NCBI GenBank assembly: GCA_030435675.1
Contig: CM059621.1
Location: 4,402,001 to 4,466,000 of the forward strand
Source: Steinernema hermaphroditum
Lineage: Eukaryota; Nematoda; Chromadorea; Rhabditida; Steinernematidae
Length of the DNA stretch: 64,000 nucleotides
Direction of reading: 5' to 3'
The translations under genes and the position numbers were made by a program. Under the pieces are notes generated by a model, which saw only the letters and a program-made list of their open reading frames with translations, searched no databases and was not told the DNA's origin. How positions within the stretch are numbered: position 1 is the stretch's first letter; each line of letters begins with the position of its first letter. Shown one piece after another: positions 1 through 12,513 of this stretch.

Positions 1-1021
1 TTATTTTTCCTTTTGATATATCTCTCTTTTTTATACCTCTCCAGTGAGCCGTATATCAGGAACTTGTATGGCAAAGTCGTAGTGACACTATTTTGGAACG
101 TCGTACCTATTTGGAGTATCCTATGCCGCATTTTTGAATGGTATGAAAAGCACTTTATTCAAGATTTCTAGTTCTTTTCTCCCTCTCTCTTTTCTCGTTC
201 TTTAATCTTTTATATACAGGTACCAACACTTCCTTAAACTGTAGTAAACAAGCCCTGTTTACAAATGTTGAATGATGACCTTTGAACTCAAATCCATCAC
301 ACTTTTTCGTTCCCTGTGTAACCCTCATTCCGCGTTCATGTTCCTTATTCCTAGAAATCTTGTACTCGTTCACAGAGCTGTTTTGTTTCTTTTCGACGAC
401 TCCCTTACATATTCCGAGAAAACATGCCCTTCCATATCGCGGCGAATTCGGCTTTTTCACGTTTCCTAAAAACAGCTGACTATTCATTAGCATAAACATA
501 TGAGTCAGCTGTCTTCTGCGGTGCTACTGACCCGAGGTGATCTCTCGCCGTGAGCGCTCAGGTTTTTCTTATAAATCGTTACTCGCTGAAATCTCCCATT
601 ACCGTCTATTTCCTATTTGAAAGTGGTCGTGAACCCCCGTTCTGATAGCGCTATCACGCGAACTATTTCTGCCACGAGAGCTTCCTATTTGCATGTTTCA
701 AAATTCCAGGGTATTTCTGCCAAAGAAGAAGAACTGCGTTGCACCGACGGACGACTGATTGCCTTCCACACTATAGTCTTCACCCCATCTGTGTATATTC
801 GTGTATTTTCTCCTTTGTCGAACACCCAACACCCACCTAACAAGAAGTGCTACACCGCTGCAGAGCCACCTCATCGCTTCACTCGTCGCGCTGCTCTGAC
901 TTCGTCGTTATTCACTGGATCTCGTGTTTGGCGCGAGACGGACACCTTCCAAGATTCCTCCCCTTTGGTTCTCACCCGTTGACTTCTTCTCTTCCTTCCT
1001 TTTTGAAAAGCTTCGCTGTGA
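1..1021. other. upstream region of the PRRC2-like gene
   Basis: No convincing coding exon is visible. Open frames here are short, overlap on both strands and lack paired splice sites. The last 400 bases are pyrimidine-rich and probably hold the promoter and 5' untranslated region of the gene starting at 1022. A sequence ending in GAAAAG about 15 bases before the start codon could serve as a weak splice-leader acceptor; this is uncertain. Confidence 0.4.
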
Positions 1022-4000
1022 ATGTCGTCAGCCAGAGGCGCTGCGGGCGCTGGTAAGCCCAAACTTCACAACGTAAATAACGTCTACAGCGGAAAGAACA
1101 GCGGGGCCAACCGGGCCACCGGTGAGTAGATCGTTTCGGCGAACGTTCAGTTCAACACGTTCGCGTTTAGCGCCCAGCCGGTATGGCTTGCAAAGTATCG
1201 GAAAAGCTTCTGTCGTGCGGCGAATGCCACCGCCCGCGTCGTTGCCTTCTCTGAAGTCGGAGTGCAACGGTAGTAACGTGACGATTATCCCCGCCGGAAG
1301 TACAGGATGGAACAAGGCCAACACCGCGTCCGACACTTCTATCGATATCGTAAGAACATTTCTTTGTTTGCGAAAGATGGAACATGCTGATAAGAGACGT
1401 AATAGTGCAGATGCGTGGACAGGAATTGCGCACCTTGTTTGGGGAGGAAATTAGGACTTATTGTAGAAAAAACGGTATCTTAATATCTAGTGTGGTCAGG
1501 ACAAATTCCTGTCAAAGACGGGTTTCCTTTCTTAGACAAGTAGGACTTTCTATAGATAAGTAGGCACATGAATATAAACCAAATGACCGTATCTTATTCA
1601 TCGAAAAGAAACCCAAATCACCTCAAACCTTTTCACCAAGTGATCATATCACCTCTTTTCAGAAGGTAGCTTTGCTCGAAGCCAATGGTTCTTCGACAAC
1701 AACGACGACGACATCGAAAGTCGCGTCCACGGGTTCTACAGACATGCGACCAGACTGGGCGAAGAGCGCCTCGCAGGCGGATGTGACGGCAAGCGCCGAA
1801 CCACAGCCGCAAGCCGTCTCCTCCGGCGCCAAGACGCAGTCGACCGACTCCTCGGCTCCGGCTTCGTCGACGGCGAACGCTGCCGAAGAGAGCTCCGACG
1901 ACTCGTCTCCACCCATCACGCTCAAGACGGGCTCCGCGCAGGGCGCCGGCTACATCGGCGCCGCCGTGCGCACAGCGCCGACGCCGCGGAATCTTCCCTC
2001 GCGCTACTGCGGCGGCTACGACGAGAAGGCGAGCGAGAAGTATCGGATCGCGAAGCGCGGCATGTTCAAGGAGGGCAAGAAGGACGACAGGCCGCAGGAG
2101 CCTCCTGCTCTTCAGCAGGAGAATGTTGTGCCAGAGGATACGGAGAACAAGGATGGTGAGTTGGAAGGGATGCGTTGCTGGGAGTCCCCATGGCAATCTG
2201 CGTTTCTCTTTTATGAACACAGAGGTGCAGATGCTACGTGTAGGGTTGTTCATCGGGGTATCCTAAGGGGAAGAACTAACGCTGCTTCTTATGTAATAAG
2301 TCCTCTATTTCAGTGATCGAAAAATCGACGGAGAAACTCTCTCTAGAGAACAACGGCCCTGCTGCCGCCGCAACTTCGGTGAATGTTGTTGCACCGATGC
2401 CGCCCCAGCAACCTTCGGCTTCTTCGACAAACGCTCCTCCACCTTCGGCTTCCGCGTCCACCGATCAGATGCCTCCGACGCCAAACTCATGGAGCACGGG
2501 CTCTCCGGCCGCGGCTCCTCCTCCCCCTCCCCAACAGGCCCAGCAGCAATACGTTCCAACCGGCTCCTACCCGCACCCACCTCAAACGGTCATCGCAAAA
2601 GGGTACGGAGACGAACAGCGACGCGCCATGTACTACCCGCAAGGAGGCAGCGCCGACAACTACCGCCATACCCACCCGGCTGAGCCACAGGCTCCTCCAT
2701 CGCAACAACACGGAAACAGGATGTACGATTCTCGTGGCTCCGCCGAGATGTTCAACGAATACGACAGGAACTACCGTAAGGATCAGCCCCAGGGCGACTG
2801 GAACAGGCCGCCGTCGGGACGGTACGCCAACGACCCCGAAGGTATGGGCTGGTACGAGCACCCGCAGCAGCAGATGTACCGCAACAACTACGGTAGCGGG
2901 TGGCAACAGCCGATGCCTCCGACGAGGTACCCTCCTCAGGGCTCGCAGCAGAACGGCACCGCCGCGTGGTATTCGACTGCCGTTCCCGGACCTCAAATCA
3001 TGCCTGTGGACCAGCGACAGATGAGAGGTGCTTATCAGCCTCAACAGGGAGCTCCTCAAGTCCTTCAACGTCGAAGTTCGCAATCGGATCTCGACCAGTC
3101 GCAGGACTACATCATCGACGAGCCTTCGCGCGCTCTTCAACAAGGCACGGAGCGTGAGGCCGCCATCGAGAGGAGTCGCCAGAAGCGCCGTGTCGGCAAC
3201 GACTACCGTAGCCAGCAACAAGGCTCGTTCGAAGTCGACAACTCCTACGGAGGACAGTGGAATGGACCCCCGAAGGAGAGTCGCCACCAGGAGCGCTCCG
3301 GAAAGACTCGAGGCTCTAACAGGCGAAGCGATGGATCCGAACACGTGTCAGAGGGATTCAAGGTGTTGCAGAGGCCTCCGAACGTCACAGCCGAGGAAAG
3401 GCAAGCTGCCGGCGGAGTGCCCAGCATCAACGATGAAGAGGAATCTGGTAGGTTATCCTCGCTAAGTCAAATGAACGATCTTCTCCGTTTCCAGAGATCC
3501 AGCTCAAGAAGCTCCCCAAGAGTGGACGCATCACAAAACGCGACACACGGAAACAATCCGAAAAGAAAGCCGCTTCCGAACAGAAGAACGCCGACTCGCC
3601 TAGGGAACCGAAAGACGCGTCGGAAAACCGCGATGACTCTCCAGTGAAGCCGGCTCCGGCGCCCGTGGACAACGTGTGGGAACGTCGTCTTGAAGAGCGC
3701 GTCTCCGCCGAGAGAGAGAAGGAGCAGCAGCTGAAGCAGCAACAGCAACAGAATCAGCCGCCACAGAGCAAGGGCCATCGCAAGGAGGCGCGACAGTACC
3801 CCTCGATAGACTCCAAGATCGAATCGTCATACTACGAGGAAGAAGGTCATCGATCCTCGAAACGCGGGGGCAACTCGCGTCGGGGCGCCCCCGGTGGAAC
3901 CTTCACGTCTCGAGGCGGATCTCGAGGCTCCTTCAGCCAGAAGTCGAAGCCAGCGGAGTCTCAACCTACTCAGACTCAACCCGATTTCGGTGACAACTTC

Positions 4001-7000
4001 TCCAACATGGGCGAATTCCACGTGGAAGACACGATGCTCGACGCTCCGGTGAAAGCCAGGAAGTCGACGAAAACTCGCGGAACCAACGGAATCATCCATC
4101 GCGGCAGTGGGCGTCGGGTGCTCCTTCCCGATCCGGTGGATGTGAAGCGCACGTCTCCGGAGAGCCAGGATCAGCAGCCAAGACCACTGAAGGATGCGGC
4201 GCAAAGGGGAAGACGAGGCGTCGCAGCTAGAGGAAAGGTGAGATTTCTGATTCGTTTTCTTCGAGAAGGCCTAGCTTCACCAATAACGTTTTGAAAGCTC
4301 GATAGTATAAGCCAATATCTCTCATGCAATGACCTGAGCATCTTCTGCAAGTCGTGCTGGAAATGGCAGATCTTCATGTCCTGTCTGCCTATAAAAACTG
4401 TAGTGAGCAAACAAATCTTCATCACGTCGGTCATTGGTCAATGTTCAATGACATTCTCAGAATTTCCCCGCACGACGCACTCAGATGAATCACCATCAAA
4501 CATCTCTTTTTATACCCGAAAGATGCTCAAACAAAGCCTTCGATTCTTTCTTTTTTTTTGCGTAGACACGTTTCTCTACCAAGTTAACGAATATTGCGTG
4601 TTGTGTGCTTCCAAAAATACTGTGTTTGTGGTCGAGAACATGAATTGTATTCGATATACGTCATTATACCCAATATTACTGGAACTGATGAAAACATGTT
4701 CCTGTTCACAGGTTTTTATTGAACGATAAGCTGTCAAAAAGTTCACATTTCTTAAACCTCAAAATCTGCTCTAACAAGAGTAGTATACCTAACTTTGTAA
4801 TGACCATTTTCTGCAGAAATTGCATGCTCACTCAACTCAAAAACATCCTCTATTGTAGTGTTCGTACTTTGTAGACGTAACTGGAACTGGGAATTGTGTT
4901 TTGTGTCCTGACTACCTTAGCACCAAGCTGTACCTTATCCACGTCAACCAACTTTTCTTGTTCAGATCCGGGGCGGTATGAGCTCGCTCACCACTCGAAA
5001 GCCTTCTCGAAACGTCTCCCGTCAGTACCAGCAGACCATCGACACTGAGTCAGTTGGCGAAGAAGCCCCTGCTTCCTCATCCGTTCCCACAGCCGCCTCC
5101 AGTGACCGAGGATCCATGCTCAAAAGTCCTGTTAACTCGTCGGAGGGTTGTGGCGAGGAGTGGGAGACCGCTTCCGAGAGCAGCGGCGTCATCTCGAAGC
5201 CCAGCTCCAAGGAGGTCGACGAGAAGACGGGGGGCCAGCCGGTGATCAAGTCGGCTTCCTCCAGTTCCGTGCCTTCGCGCAAGGCTTCGTCGGCCAAGTC
5301 GGAGAAGCCGGAGAAGGCGAACACCCAACGTCAGGCCGGTCCAAAAAACGCGAAACCCGCCAGCCATACATCCCTCGTCCGAGGCGCATCCAGCTCGAAG
5401 AACAACTTCGCAAGCAAGAACAGCACGAAGACTGAACGAACTGGACGCAGTGCCTCGGCCAGCAACGCCCGCGACAGTGGAACCAAAAGTAGGTTCCCAC
5501 ATTCTCTTAAACGTCTCTTAAACGCCAAGTTTTGAAAGTATAATGCAAAAGTCACGAGATATCAAAGGGCCATTTTAACTGAGAAGAGCCTCGGCACACA
5601 TCAACACTAACACACTCGATTTCAGTATCAACTTCCACTGGTTTGAACAACAAAGACGGGCTGGCGGGTGTCGACATCAACAACGCGAGCGTTGTCGTCA
5701 TCGACGACCATCCGGCCACCCTAGACGTCGCCTCCACCACCGACGAGGGCTTCGTCGAAGTGCTCTCGAAGGCGGCGAAGCGCCAACGACAGCAAGAAGA
5801 GCAGGCCAAGGCGGAAGCCGAAAAGAAGAAGGCACAAAAGGAGAAGGAGCGCCAGGAGAAGCTGCAGGCGAAAAAGGAGAAGGCTGCCGCCAAGGCTCCC
5901 GGCAAGAAATCCGACAAACAGACGAAGAAGGACAAACCTTCGAAGGCGTCCGATTCTGAAGCCGATCCTTCGACAAACAGTCGAATCGTCAAGAAGGAAG
6001 GTCTCATCAAGACCGTGTGGAACAGCGATGTCGTGCCACCGACTCCGGAAGAATCCCTCAGAGGCGCTCTTCCTGTGATCCCATCTCCAATTGCAAGACC
6101 TACTCCTAAGCAAGCGGCCAAGGCGGCCGAGGCGGATGCCGCTCTTACGGTAGTCACAAAAACCCCGGAACCAGTGGCACCTAAGGAGGAGGACACCTTT
6201 TCACCAACTGGAAACGTAAGTAAAGTATCCAAAGTGTGGAGATATTAAGCCACCAAAGTTTTTGTTAAAATCGAATTCCAAAAAGTGGTTCTTGTGTATA
6301 GACACCTTGAGCTTTGTCTAGAGACCCTATCAGTCTCCGTATTGGAACCTCTTGTACTCTTTTGGCTGCGGTTTTGACGGAAAACAAAACTTTGGTGTAT
6401 TCATTGTAACGCCATTGAAAGAGCTTGTGTGCGCTTGTTGTGACTCCGTGTCTAGCAGACGTGATTGCAGAAAGCGAGCGGCGAAGGTGGTGGCGGAGAG
6501 AGCGAAGATGATGGAACGAAGTCGCTGAAGCAGAAGGTCGACAAGGTCTTAAATTTTTCCTACATTCCTTCCTGTTTGCTCTCTGTGCACTTCTTCGTTT
6601 TTTCGTCACTTCGTCCATAAGCCCGCTTTTCTAAAAGAGACCCTTTTTAGGTCAAAGAAATCTGGAAGGCGCAACGCGAACTGTCCAACACCCTGCAGAG
6701 TCCTACGCCGCCACACACAGCGCCGCCGGTCTCTTCGGCAGCGCAAGGACCCAATGTCGCAAAGGTGCGTCCTCAGCCTCAGTCGACGACCGATGTCGTA
6801 TCTCCGGTCGTACAGAAGGAACAACCGCAGCAGCAGGCGGTGGCGCCTCAGCAGCAGCATGCGCCGAACAACGCTGGACACAAGCCGGCGGCGCCGTCCC
6901 CGGCCCAAGTATCGCTGGCTCACAGTCAAGCAGCTCCGGTGTTCCCCAATCAGAACGCGCACTATCAACCGCTGATGCAGACCCCGTCGCCATTCGGTGG

Positions 7001-8432
7001 AATCACGATGCCCCCCTATTCGGTTATGTTCAACGGCGATATGATGCATCCGGCCACCACCAACAGTCCGCCGGCACAGGTGAGTATTGAAGTACCGCAT
7101 TTCGAGACCTCTAAATTGGTACATTTCCAGAATCTTTTCGGTCCGATTCCATTCAACGCGCATCCGCACCCGGCAAACCAGCGTCCCGTCGCCCAGCCAG
7201 TGCCTCCTCCATCGCGAGGCTCGGGCACAAGCAGCAACTTCGAGATGGGTCCCTTCTTTCCGGCCGCCAACCTCCCGAGCTGGTCCACCAACGAACTGAC
7301 CACCCCTCCGCCGGCGACTCCCCAACGGTTCTTCAACTCGGCCGCACCCTACTCCATGCCACCTCCCAACAAAGCCGTTGTCCCCCCACCGGGCCAGAGA
7401 CCCAATTTCAACCAGCCGCCTCCACCGCTCCATCCGTTCGGCATCCAACCCGGCCTTCCCGACTTCGCCAATAAGCAGCCCGCGCAACGGCTCCAGGGAC
7501 CTCCACAGCCCCTGCACAACTTCGGCAACAACTTTGCCGCTCCGCCGCCGCAACCGAACTATCGCTACGGACCTCCACCGCCGGCGATGTTCGGAAACGA
7601 CGCCGTCTGGTCGGCGAACCCGAAGGACGCGTTGCCCACACAACCGCCGCCGTCCTACGGACTCTTCCCGAAGCCGCCGCCCGTCGTGCCCACCAGCGGG
7701 TACGGCGCCGCGCCAATGATGCCCGGTCGCAACGATCGGTGGAACTACTCGACCAGGGGACCGTTCACCCAACAGCCCCATCATCAGGTACGATTCAGAC
7801 GTTACTGAACGGGTGATCGAGGAAATGCGCAAAGCCTCAACTTTATGACTACTGTGTGGGAATAAATTCGAGTGTGATAACTTCTTTTTCTTGTTTCACT
7901 ACATGCATGTCTTGTCCGGATCGATTCGCACACACGGCTCTGCTGATTTGAAGGACACAGATAACTAAAATACAAATGCAGGCATGCATGTCTAACATAG
8001 GCGATTTCGGAATGTTGATATCTAATTTAATGAAAAAAGTTGTCCGTATGGCCATTTGAAGACCAAAAGAGCAGAATGACAGACGTCTCCAAATCTAAGT
8101 AGCCATTTAGCTTCTAGGATACCAGTTCGATCCACTGTCAAGAAAAACGTGAGCGGGATCATCGAAAGTTCTGAGTCATTGTGAGTCCCGATCAAAAAGA
8201 TCCTATTCTTAAAGTTCTAAGAAAACAATGCAATGAGAATTATGAAAGTGAACATAACTTCTAGTCCTCGTTTATAAGCAATATCTTACACTCAATACGC
8301 TATCTCGTTTCATCCCTCCTTTTTCAGTTCCAACACACGAAGGAGAACGTCTTCGCCGACCAACACAACGGTCGCGCCAGCGCCGCATCGACGTCCTCCG
8401 GTGCCAACAACAAGCCCACCAGCAAGGCTTGA
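1022..8432 (+). CDS. PRRC2/BAT2-like proline-rich RNA-granule protein
   Basis: Predicted 11-exon gene of 1675 residues: exons 1022-1121, 1171-1349, 1663-2155, 2314-3447, 3495-4237, 4966-5488, 5626-6215, 6471-6545, 6651-7079, 7131-7787 and 8328-8432; all phases agree. Residues 1-93 match the BAT2 N-terminal domain: YGLQSIGK at 38-45, RRMPPPASLPSLK at 50-62, then a GSTGW motif. The rest is low-complexity: P/Q/G-rich with RGG-like stretches, a VWERR motif, a charged Lys/Glu/Gln-rich helix encoded near 5770-5900, and a proline/asparagine-rich tail. Members of the PRRC2 family bind RNA and associate with translation initiation and stress granules; that role is carried over from the family. The seventh intron boundary leaves a 75-nt microexon (6471-6545), and the intron 7080-7130 is in frame, so retention would add 17 codons. 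Family assignment is strong; exon ends are predictions. Confidence 0.85.
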
Positions 8433-8746
8433 GCACCCCGTTCCCACGCCTAATAACACACTTCAAGACCCGTGATACGGTACCTTCAGCATAAGTCAGC
8501 AAAAGCAGTTCTTCTCCCCCTCATACATACAGTACACCGCAACCCTCACACCCTCCTTCGCGTATTTACAATGTGAATCCTCCTCCCTTTCCTTCATTCT
8601 TCGTGTCGTTGTTTCCTTTTTTTGCGCTAATGCTGACCGATATGACACTCTCTCTCCGTCACCCTTTTAGTACTCTTTTCATCTTTTTTTTGTGTCGTTT
8701 CCTCGATTCTCATTGAAAATACACGAGTTCCCTGTTATTCTCATCA

Positions 8747-11700
8747 TCAGAACACATTATGGTAGGCGAGCATGGCGTACTGAAGATCGGCCGTCAGCTC
8801 CTTTGTCTGCATGTGCGTGTAGTTCTGGAAGATCTTTACTTGCGTGGAGCCGGGAATGATTGCCGTCGGCCGACCCCAAACCATTCCGTGGTTTCTAAGG
8901 ATGTCGTCGTCTGAAAAATAGCCGAATATCAGAGACGTTGGTGTCAAATATCTACCGTACCCATAGACATGATGCTGAACACGAAGCTTCCCTCCGACTC
9001 CTTCTTGTTGTTTAAGTTGGTGAGATAGCCAGAATACTTAGTACCTGTGATACAAGGATTCGGAAGGGGATATGAACCACAAAGGCCATGGTTCGTGTCA
9101 CAGTCGTCGCCAGGCCAGAAACCGTTCTAAACAAAGCTGCCAAATGTTGTTTAAGATGACCACCGTAACCCACAATGTTGTTGCATGTCGGGAAGATAGC
9201 CTCATTCTCGAGGCTGCACGTACACATACCATAGTTGGCCCCGCTTATACCGATGAAGGTATCTACTTTTTCTGCCAAAGAGGGACCAATATCGCAACCA
9301 TCTGAAAAAGAACTTTGTCTATGAGGGCCTTATACTAAATGTCTTACGTCCGGGAGCTTTAGGGTCGATCAGGTAGCCGCCCCTGATGATCTTCCTGGCC
9401 AAGGTGACTCCCATGGAATGCGAAATGACGTCAACGTATTCGGCCCCGGTGTAGCCTATCACAGCGTCCACAAATGCCCTTAGATGCTGAATAAGCTGAC
9501 AGCTGTGGGTGTTCAGATGAGCGTCAGCTGCCTTCCGGTCTCCCCAGGTTGTTACGTAAAGTTCTGCGGAAGTGTATCCGTGCGATTCGAAATAACTGAT
9601 GGTGTTAGTAAATCCGGAACTGTAGAGTCCGGGAATAGCCAAGGCGCCATCCGAGTTGCCGTGGATGAACACGACGGGATAGTTTTTGACCTAAATATTG
9701 AATATACAGGGTGGGCAGAAAGTTCTGTAACGCCTCAAAATGAGCCTATCTCGCCGAAAATTGGAAGGGTTCGCGCGAAAATGCTGGAGAACAATATTCT
9801 ACAACGATTGTTCGAAATCGTCACTTTCAGTGGAAAAAAGGCTTTGAGACGTTTCTTAAAATTCTCCGTCGTGGCCATGAGCAGTTCGTCGCCTATTCTT
9901 GCTCCACAGATCGCTTCAAACTGTCCCAGCTAGTGCGCCGGCTTCGCGAGACTTCACTCTTCAAGAATCCATAGATAATCCAGCGGGTTCAGGTCGGGGC
10001 TATCGGAGGGTCACATACTCCTGCCTTACTACCTTGGGTCAGATCCGATTCGCGACCTCCATCGACGATTTCGATCCATACACCCGGGTCCAGTCTTGCT
10101 GGAGCACCACGTTGTCGTTTTTGCAGTGTTCTTGAACAGATCTTGGAAATGCTGTCTTCAAAATGCGTTCTTAATAGATTTTCGAGTCGATCTTGACTCC
10201 TTTTTGGATAAAAACGGTTTTCGTTCGGCTCGTTCCACACATTTTTGCCCACATCTTGACGGGTGGATTAGGAGAAGTTCGAATTCCGCAGTTAGCATTG
10301 TGCGTCTTTTTCAACTGACAAGGGAACCACTCCAAGTGCCCCGCGAGTTAGCGACTGAGATGTGGCGCGGCTTGTAGACGGTCTTCTAACTAAGCAAACG
10401 CACATAGTCTCACCGGCCCGTAATCACTCGGCCAACCCTAAAGATGGTGACGAAGTTGGAAAAATTGTAAGGTGTCCTGGTGCGATGTTCCTGACTCGTC
10501 AAAATGTACGGTATTCTTGTCAGTGTTTATCGTTTTTTTGACCGCTTTTGTTGCTACAAAAACATGGTTGTTAACTTGCAATGTTAATTTTGGCTGTAAA
10601 TGCCGAAATCCTTAGGAAACCCGTCCAAAACTGACAAGAATACCATACATTTTGACGAGTCAGGGACATCGCACCAGGAGACGTTACAATTTTTTGCAAC
10701 TTCGTCACCATCTTTAGGGTTGGCCGAGTGATTACGGGCCGGTGAGACTATGTCCGTTTGCTTAGTTAGAAGACCGTCTACAAGCCGCGCCACATCTCAG
10801 TCGCTAACTCGCGGGGCACTTGGAGTGGTTCCCTTGTCAGTTGATAGACTAAGCAGTGAACTTCATTGGTATAAAGGCCATTAAAAGAGCCTTTAAAGGG
10901 ACCCGGTCATGGATAAAAAAAGTTTTGTAAATTGTCTGAAAATGTGTGTACCCCTGTTTTCGGGGTCGCTGAGCACGGTGGTGAAGTCGTTTTCCCAAAA
11001 AACCCAGTAGTTTTCAAGAAACGGACCTTAGGATTCAGAATGTGTTTTACCATCGGTCCCGACACGATCTATCCGGCGCGGCACGAGTTGCGCAATATTT
11101 TCACTCTTTTTGGCCGAAATAGGCGACGAGCAGGTCCGCGCTTGGGAACGTTTTGCTCAGCAGCTCCTGGCGCGTCGAATGAGCCCAGGCGCGTCTAGAT
11201 TGGATAAGTGCGTAGAAAACGCGGGAACTACGGTCGTGTCCGTCATGGTAGTCGTTTCGGGACCGGCAGACCGAGAATTAGACAACAAAACTGTGTGGAT
11301 CCTAAGGTCTGTTTCTTGAAAACTATTGGGAATTTTGAGAAACTGATTTCAGCATGATGTTGGGCAGCCTCTAAAACAAGGAGGTAAAAGGGTTTCGGAA
11401 CGAACTGCGAACTCTGCCTTGCGCTTGAAGGCAAAGTTTGCACGACGTTTTTTGTCTATTTTTAGCTATTTCTCGGAAACTATCATGTTTTCCGAGAAAC
11501 CGACTTAACCATCGTGTTCAGCGACCCAGAAAACAGGGGTATACAAATTTTCAGAAGATTTGAAGAACTTTTTTTATCCATGACCGGGTCCCTTTAAGAA
11601 AGCTGAATTTATCCCATATGCTCACTGATGAGGGCAGATTTGACATACCCTTTGGCAGACGCTCTAGACAGACCTCGAGCCCTATATAGAGGGTGAACCA

Positions 11701-12158
11701 AAAAGGACATCGTCTAGTAGAAGTCTAGAAAGTCATTCAGAAATATAGACTGGTGGGACTGGTGGGTTTCTTCCTTTTTTCGACCGGTCTTGTCTTAGGA
11801 TGCTCACGGAAATGGCATTCCAGACTTCTGTCTAGATCTCCTTTTTGGACCACCCTATGTATCATTGTGCCTCGAATAGAGGGCCGGTCTTGTGCGATCA
11901 TAGTCAACCCCGCAAACCAGTTCTTCTAAATCACCTTATCACTGCTCAAATTCCTTCCACCGTAACTTCCGGTCTGTCCAAGATCCAACCTCGCGAATCG
12001 ATATGAAGCGAAGCCATTCCTAAAGCATCGTATCGTGAAAAGTCTCCGTAAGCAGTGTCCTACTGGTTGAGCCAGTTCTGGAAATGTTCAGTCAGCGGAC
12101 CTAGAGGCACAGAGCCGACAATAATGAAAAGATGAGGGAAAAGGAGTAAGCCGAGCAT
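8747..12158 (-). CDS. Secreted class 2 lipase (nematode lips family)
   Basis: Predicted six-exon gene of 326 residues: exons 12064-12158, 11935-12019, 9348-9690, 9174-9301, 8961-9126 and 8747-8910. The start codon follows directly on an acceptor-like GGTTCAG, consistent with trans-splicing. Residues 1-18 form a signal peptide (MLGLLLFPHLF...), so the enzyme is probably secreted. Family landmarks in order: FQNWLNQNG, RLDLGQTGSYGG, VFIHGNSD, the nucleophile elbow SHSMG with Ser at about residue 152, GISGANYG, the cysteine-rich NGFWPGDDC segment, and GMVWGRP. This is the Lipase_2 fold found in the C. elegans lips genes; the expected activity is acylglycerol hydrolysis. The first SHSMG residue is Ser where GXSXG lipases have Gly. 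Intron 2 (9691-11934) is 2244 bp and packed with mobile elements, while other introns are 44-50 bp. The frame is intact throughout, so the insertions have not destroyed the gene. Confidence 0.85.
9707..10310 (-). mobile_element. Truncated mariner-family transposon in lipase intron
   Basis: One terminal inverted-repeat end is visible at 9707 (CAGGGTGGGCAGAAAG), preceded by a TA target site. On the minus strand, fragments of a DDD transposase are readable in several frames: PVKMW near 10255, then a FIQKGVKID stretch, and SPDLNPLDY near 9985-10000. Frame changes between these show it is inactive. The N-terminal half of the transposase and the other end are missing: the palindromic element starting at 10311 replaces them. 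It sits 16 bp from the acceptor of lipase exon 3. Confidence 0.75.
10311..10844. mobile_element. Foldback element with 225-bp near-identical inverted arms
   Basis: The left arm (10311 to about 10533) is repeated almost perfectly as the reverse complement at about 10622-10844, with a loop of roughly 90 bp. Both ends carry TCAACTGACAAGGG. By eye the arms differ at only a handful of positions, so the insertion is young or is maintained by gene conversion. No open reading frame of note is inside, so it is a non-autonomous foldback element. I could not define a target-site duplication. As RNA in the lipase pre-mRNA it would form a very long hairpin. Confidence 0.8.
10892..11597. mobile_element. 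Palindromic MITE-like element with TTAA ends
   Basis: The left end begins TTTAAAGGGACCCGG and the right end closes with CCGGGTCCCTTTAA, which can be read as TTAA target duplications around AGGGACCCGG ends. Inverted similarity extends far inwards: the GGTCATGGATAAAAAAAG block, the CCCCTGTTTTC block, and an inner pair around CGGACCTTAGGATTC versus GGATCCTAAGGTCTG. The whole 706 bp is therefore an imperfect palindrome without coding capacity. TTAA duplications are typical of piggyBac-type transposons, but the origin of this element is not proven. Confidence 0.65.
11687..11857. mobile_element. Short Tc1/mariner-type MITE
   Basis: About 170 bp bounded by matching inverted ends: TAGAGGGTGAACCAAAAAGG on the left and the complement of ATAGGGTGGTCCAAAAAGG on the right, both followed inwards by related AGAAGTCT blocks. 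Flanking TA dinucleotides fit Tc1/mariner insertion. No coding content. It is the fourth element in lipase intron 2. Confidence 0.65.
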
Positions 12159-12513
12159 CTGAACCAGTGATAGAATCTGACAGAATCGCACGTAATGGGA
12201 GCGGTGAGAGACCGTCTGATAAGAGGTTCTAATCCTTTAAGACGCATTAGGCAATGTCTCTCTGTTGTTTGATGTTGAAGGTTGATGTCTATGATAAGTG
12301 CTGACGTCGTAGCAGGGATAGAAGGTAAATTACTTAAAGCAAACCCTGAGAATGTGACCAAGGTAACTCATATGTTTGTTTTGGGTATTAGGCCCCTGTA
12401 AAGTTGATGTCTTAGGGGTATCCAACTTGAGAACAACACTTTTTTCCATATTATGCCAGTGAAATTCAAAATTTTCCATTTTAAGTAGACTTTTATTTCA
12501 AATCAGTCAACAG

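Noticed and set aside
1633..2253. Long minus-strand frame of 206 codons
   Set aside because: It is antisense to PRRC2 exon 3, Arg/Leu-rich and without start context; a shadow of GC-rich coding sequence.
2487..3344. 285-codon minus-strand frame
   Set aside because: Antisense shadow of the P/Q-rich exon 4 of the PRRC2-like gene.
6606..7832. 408-codon minus-strand frame
   Set aside because: Antisense shadow of proline-rich exons 9-10; composition is Arg-rich as expected from complementing Pro codons.
12186..12250. B-box-like GGTTCTAATCC, possible tRNA
   Set aside because: No A box at the right distance and no acceptor or anticodon stems.
12101..12361. 86-codon minus frame ending FSLLSALCL as a signal peptide
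   Set aside because: The overlapping frame starting at 12158 provides a better signal peptide that joins in phase to the lipase exons.
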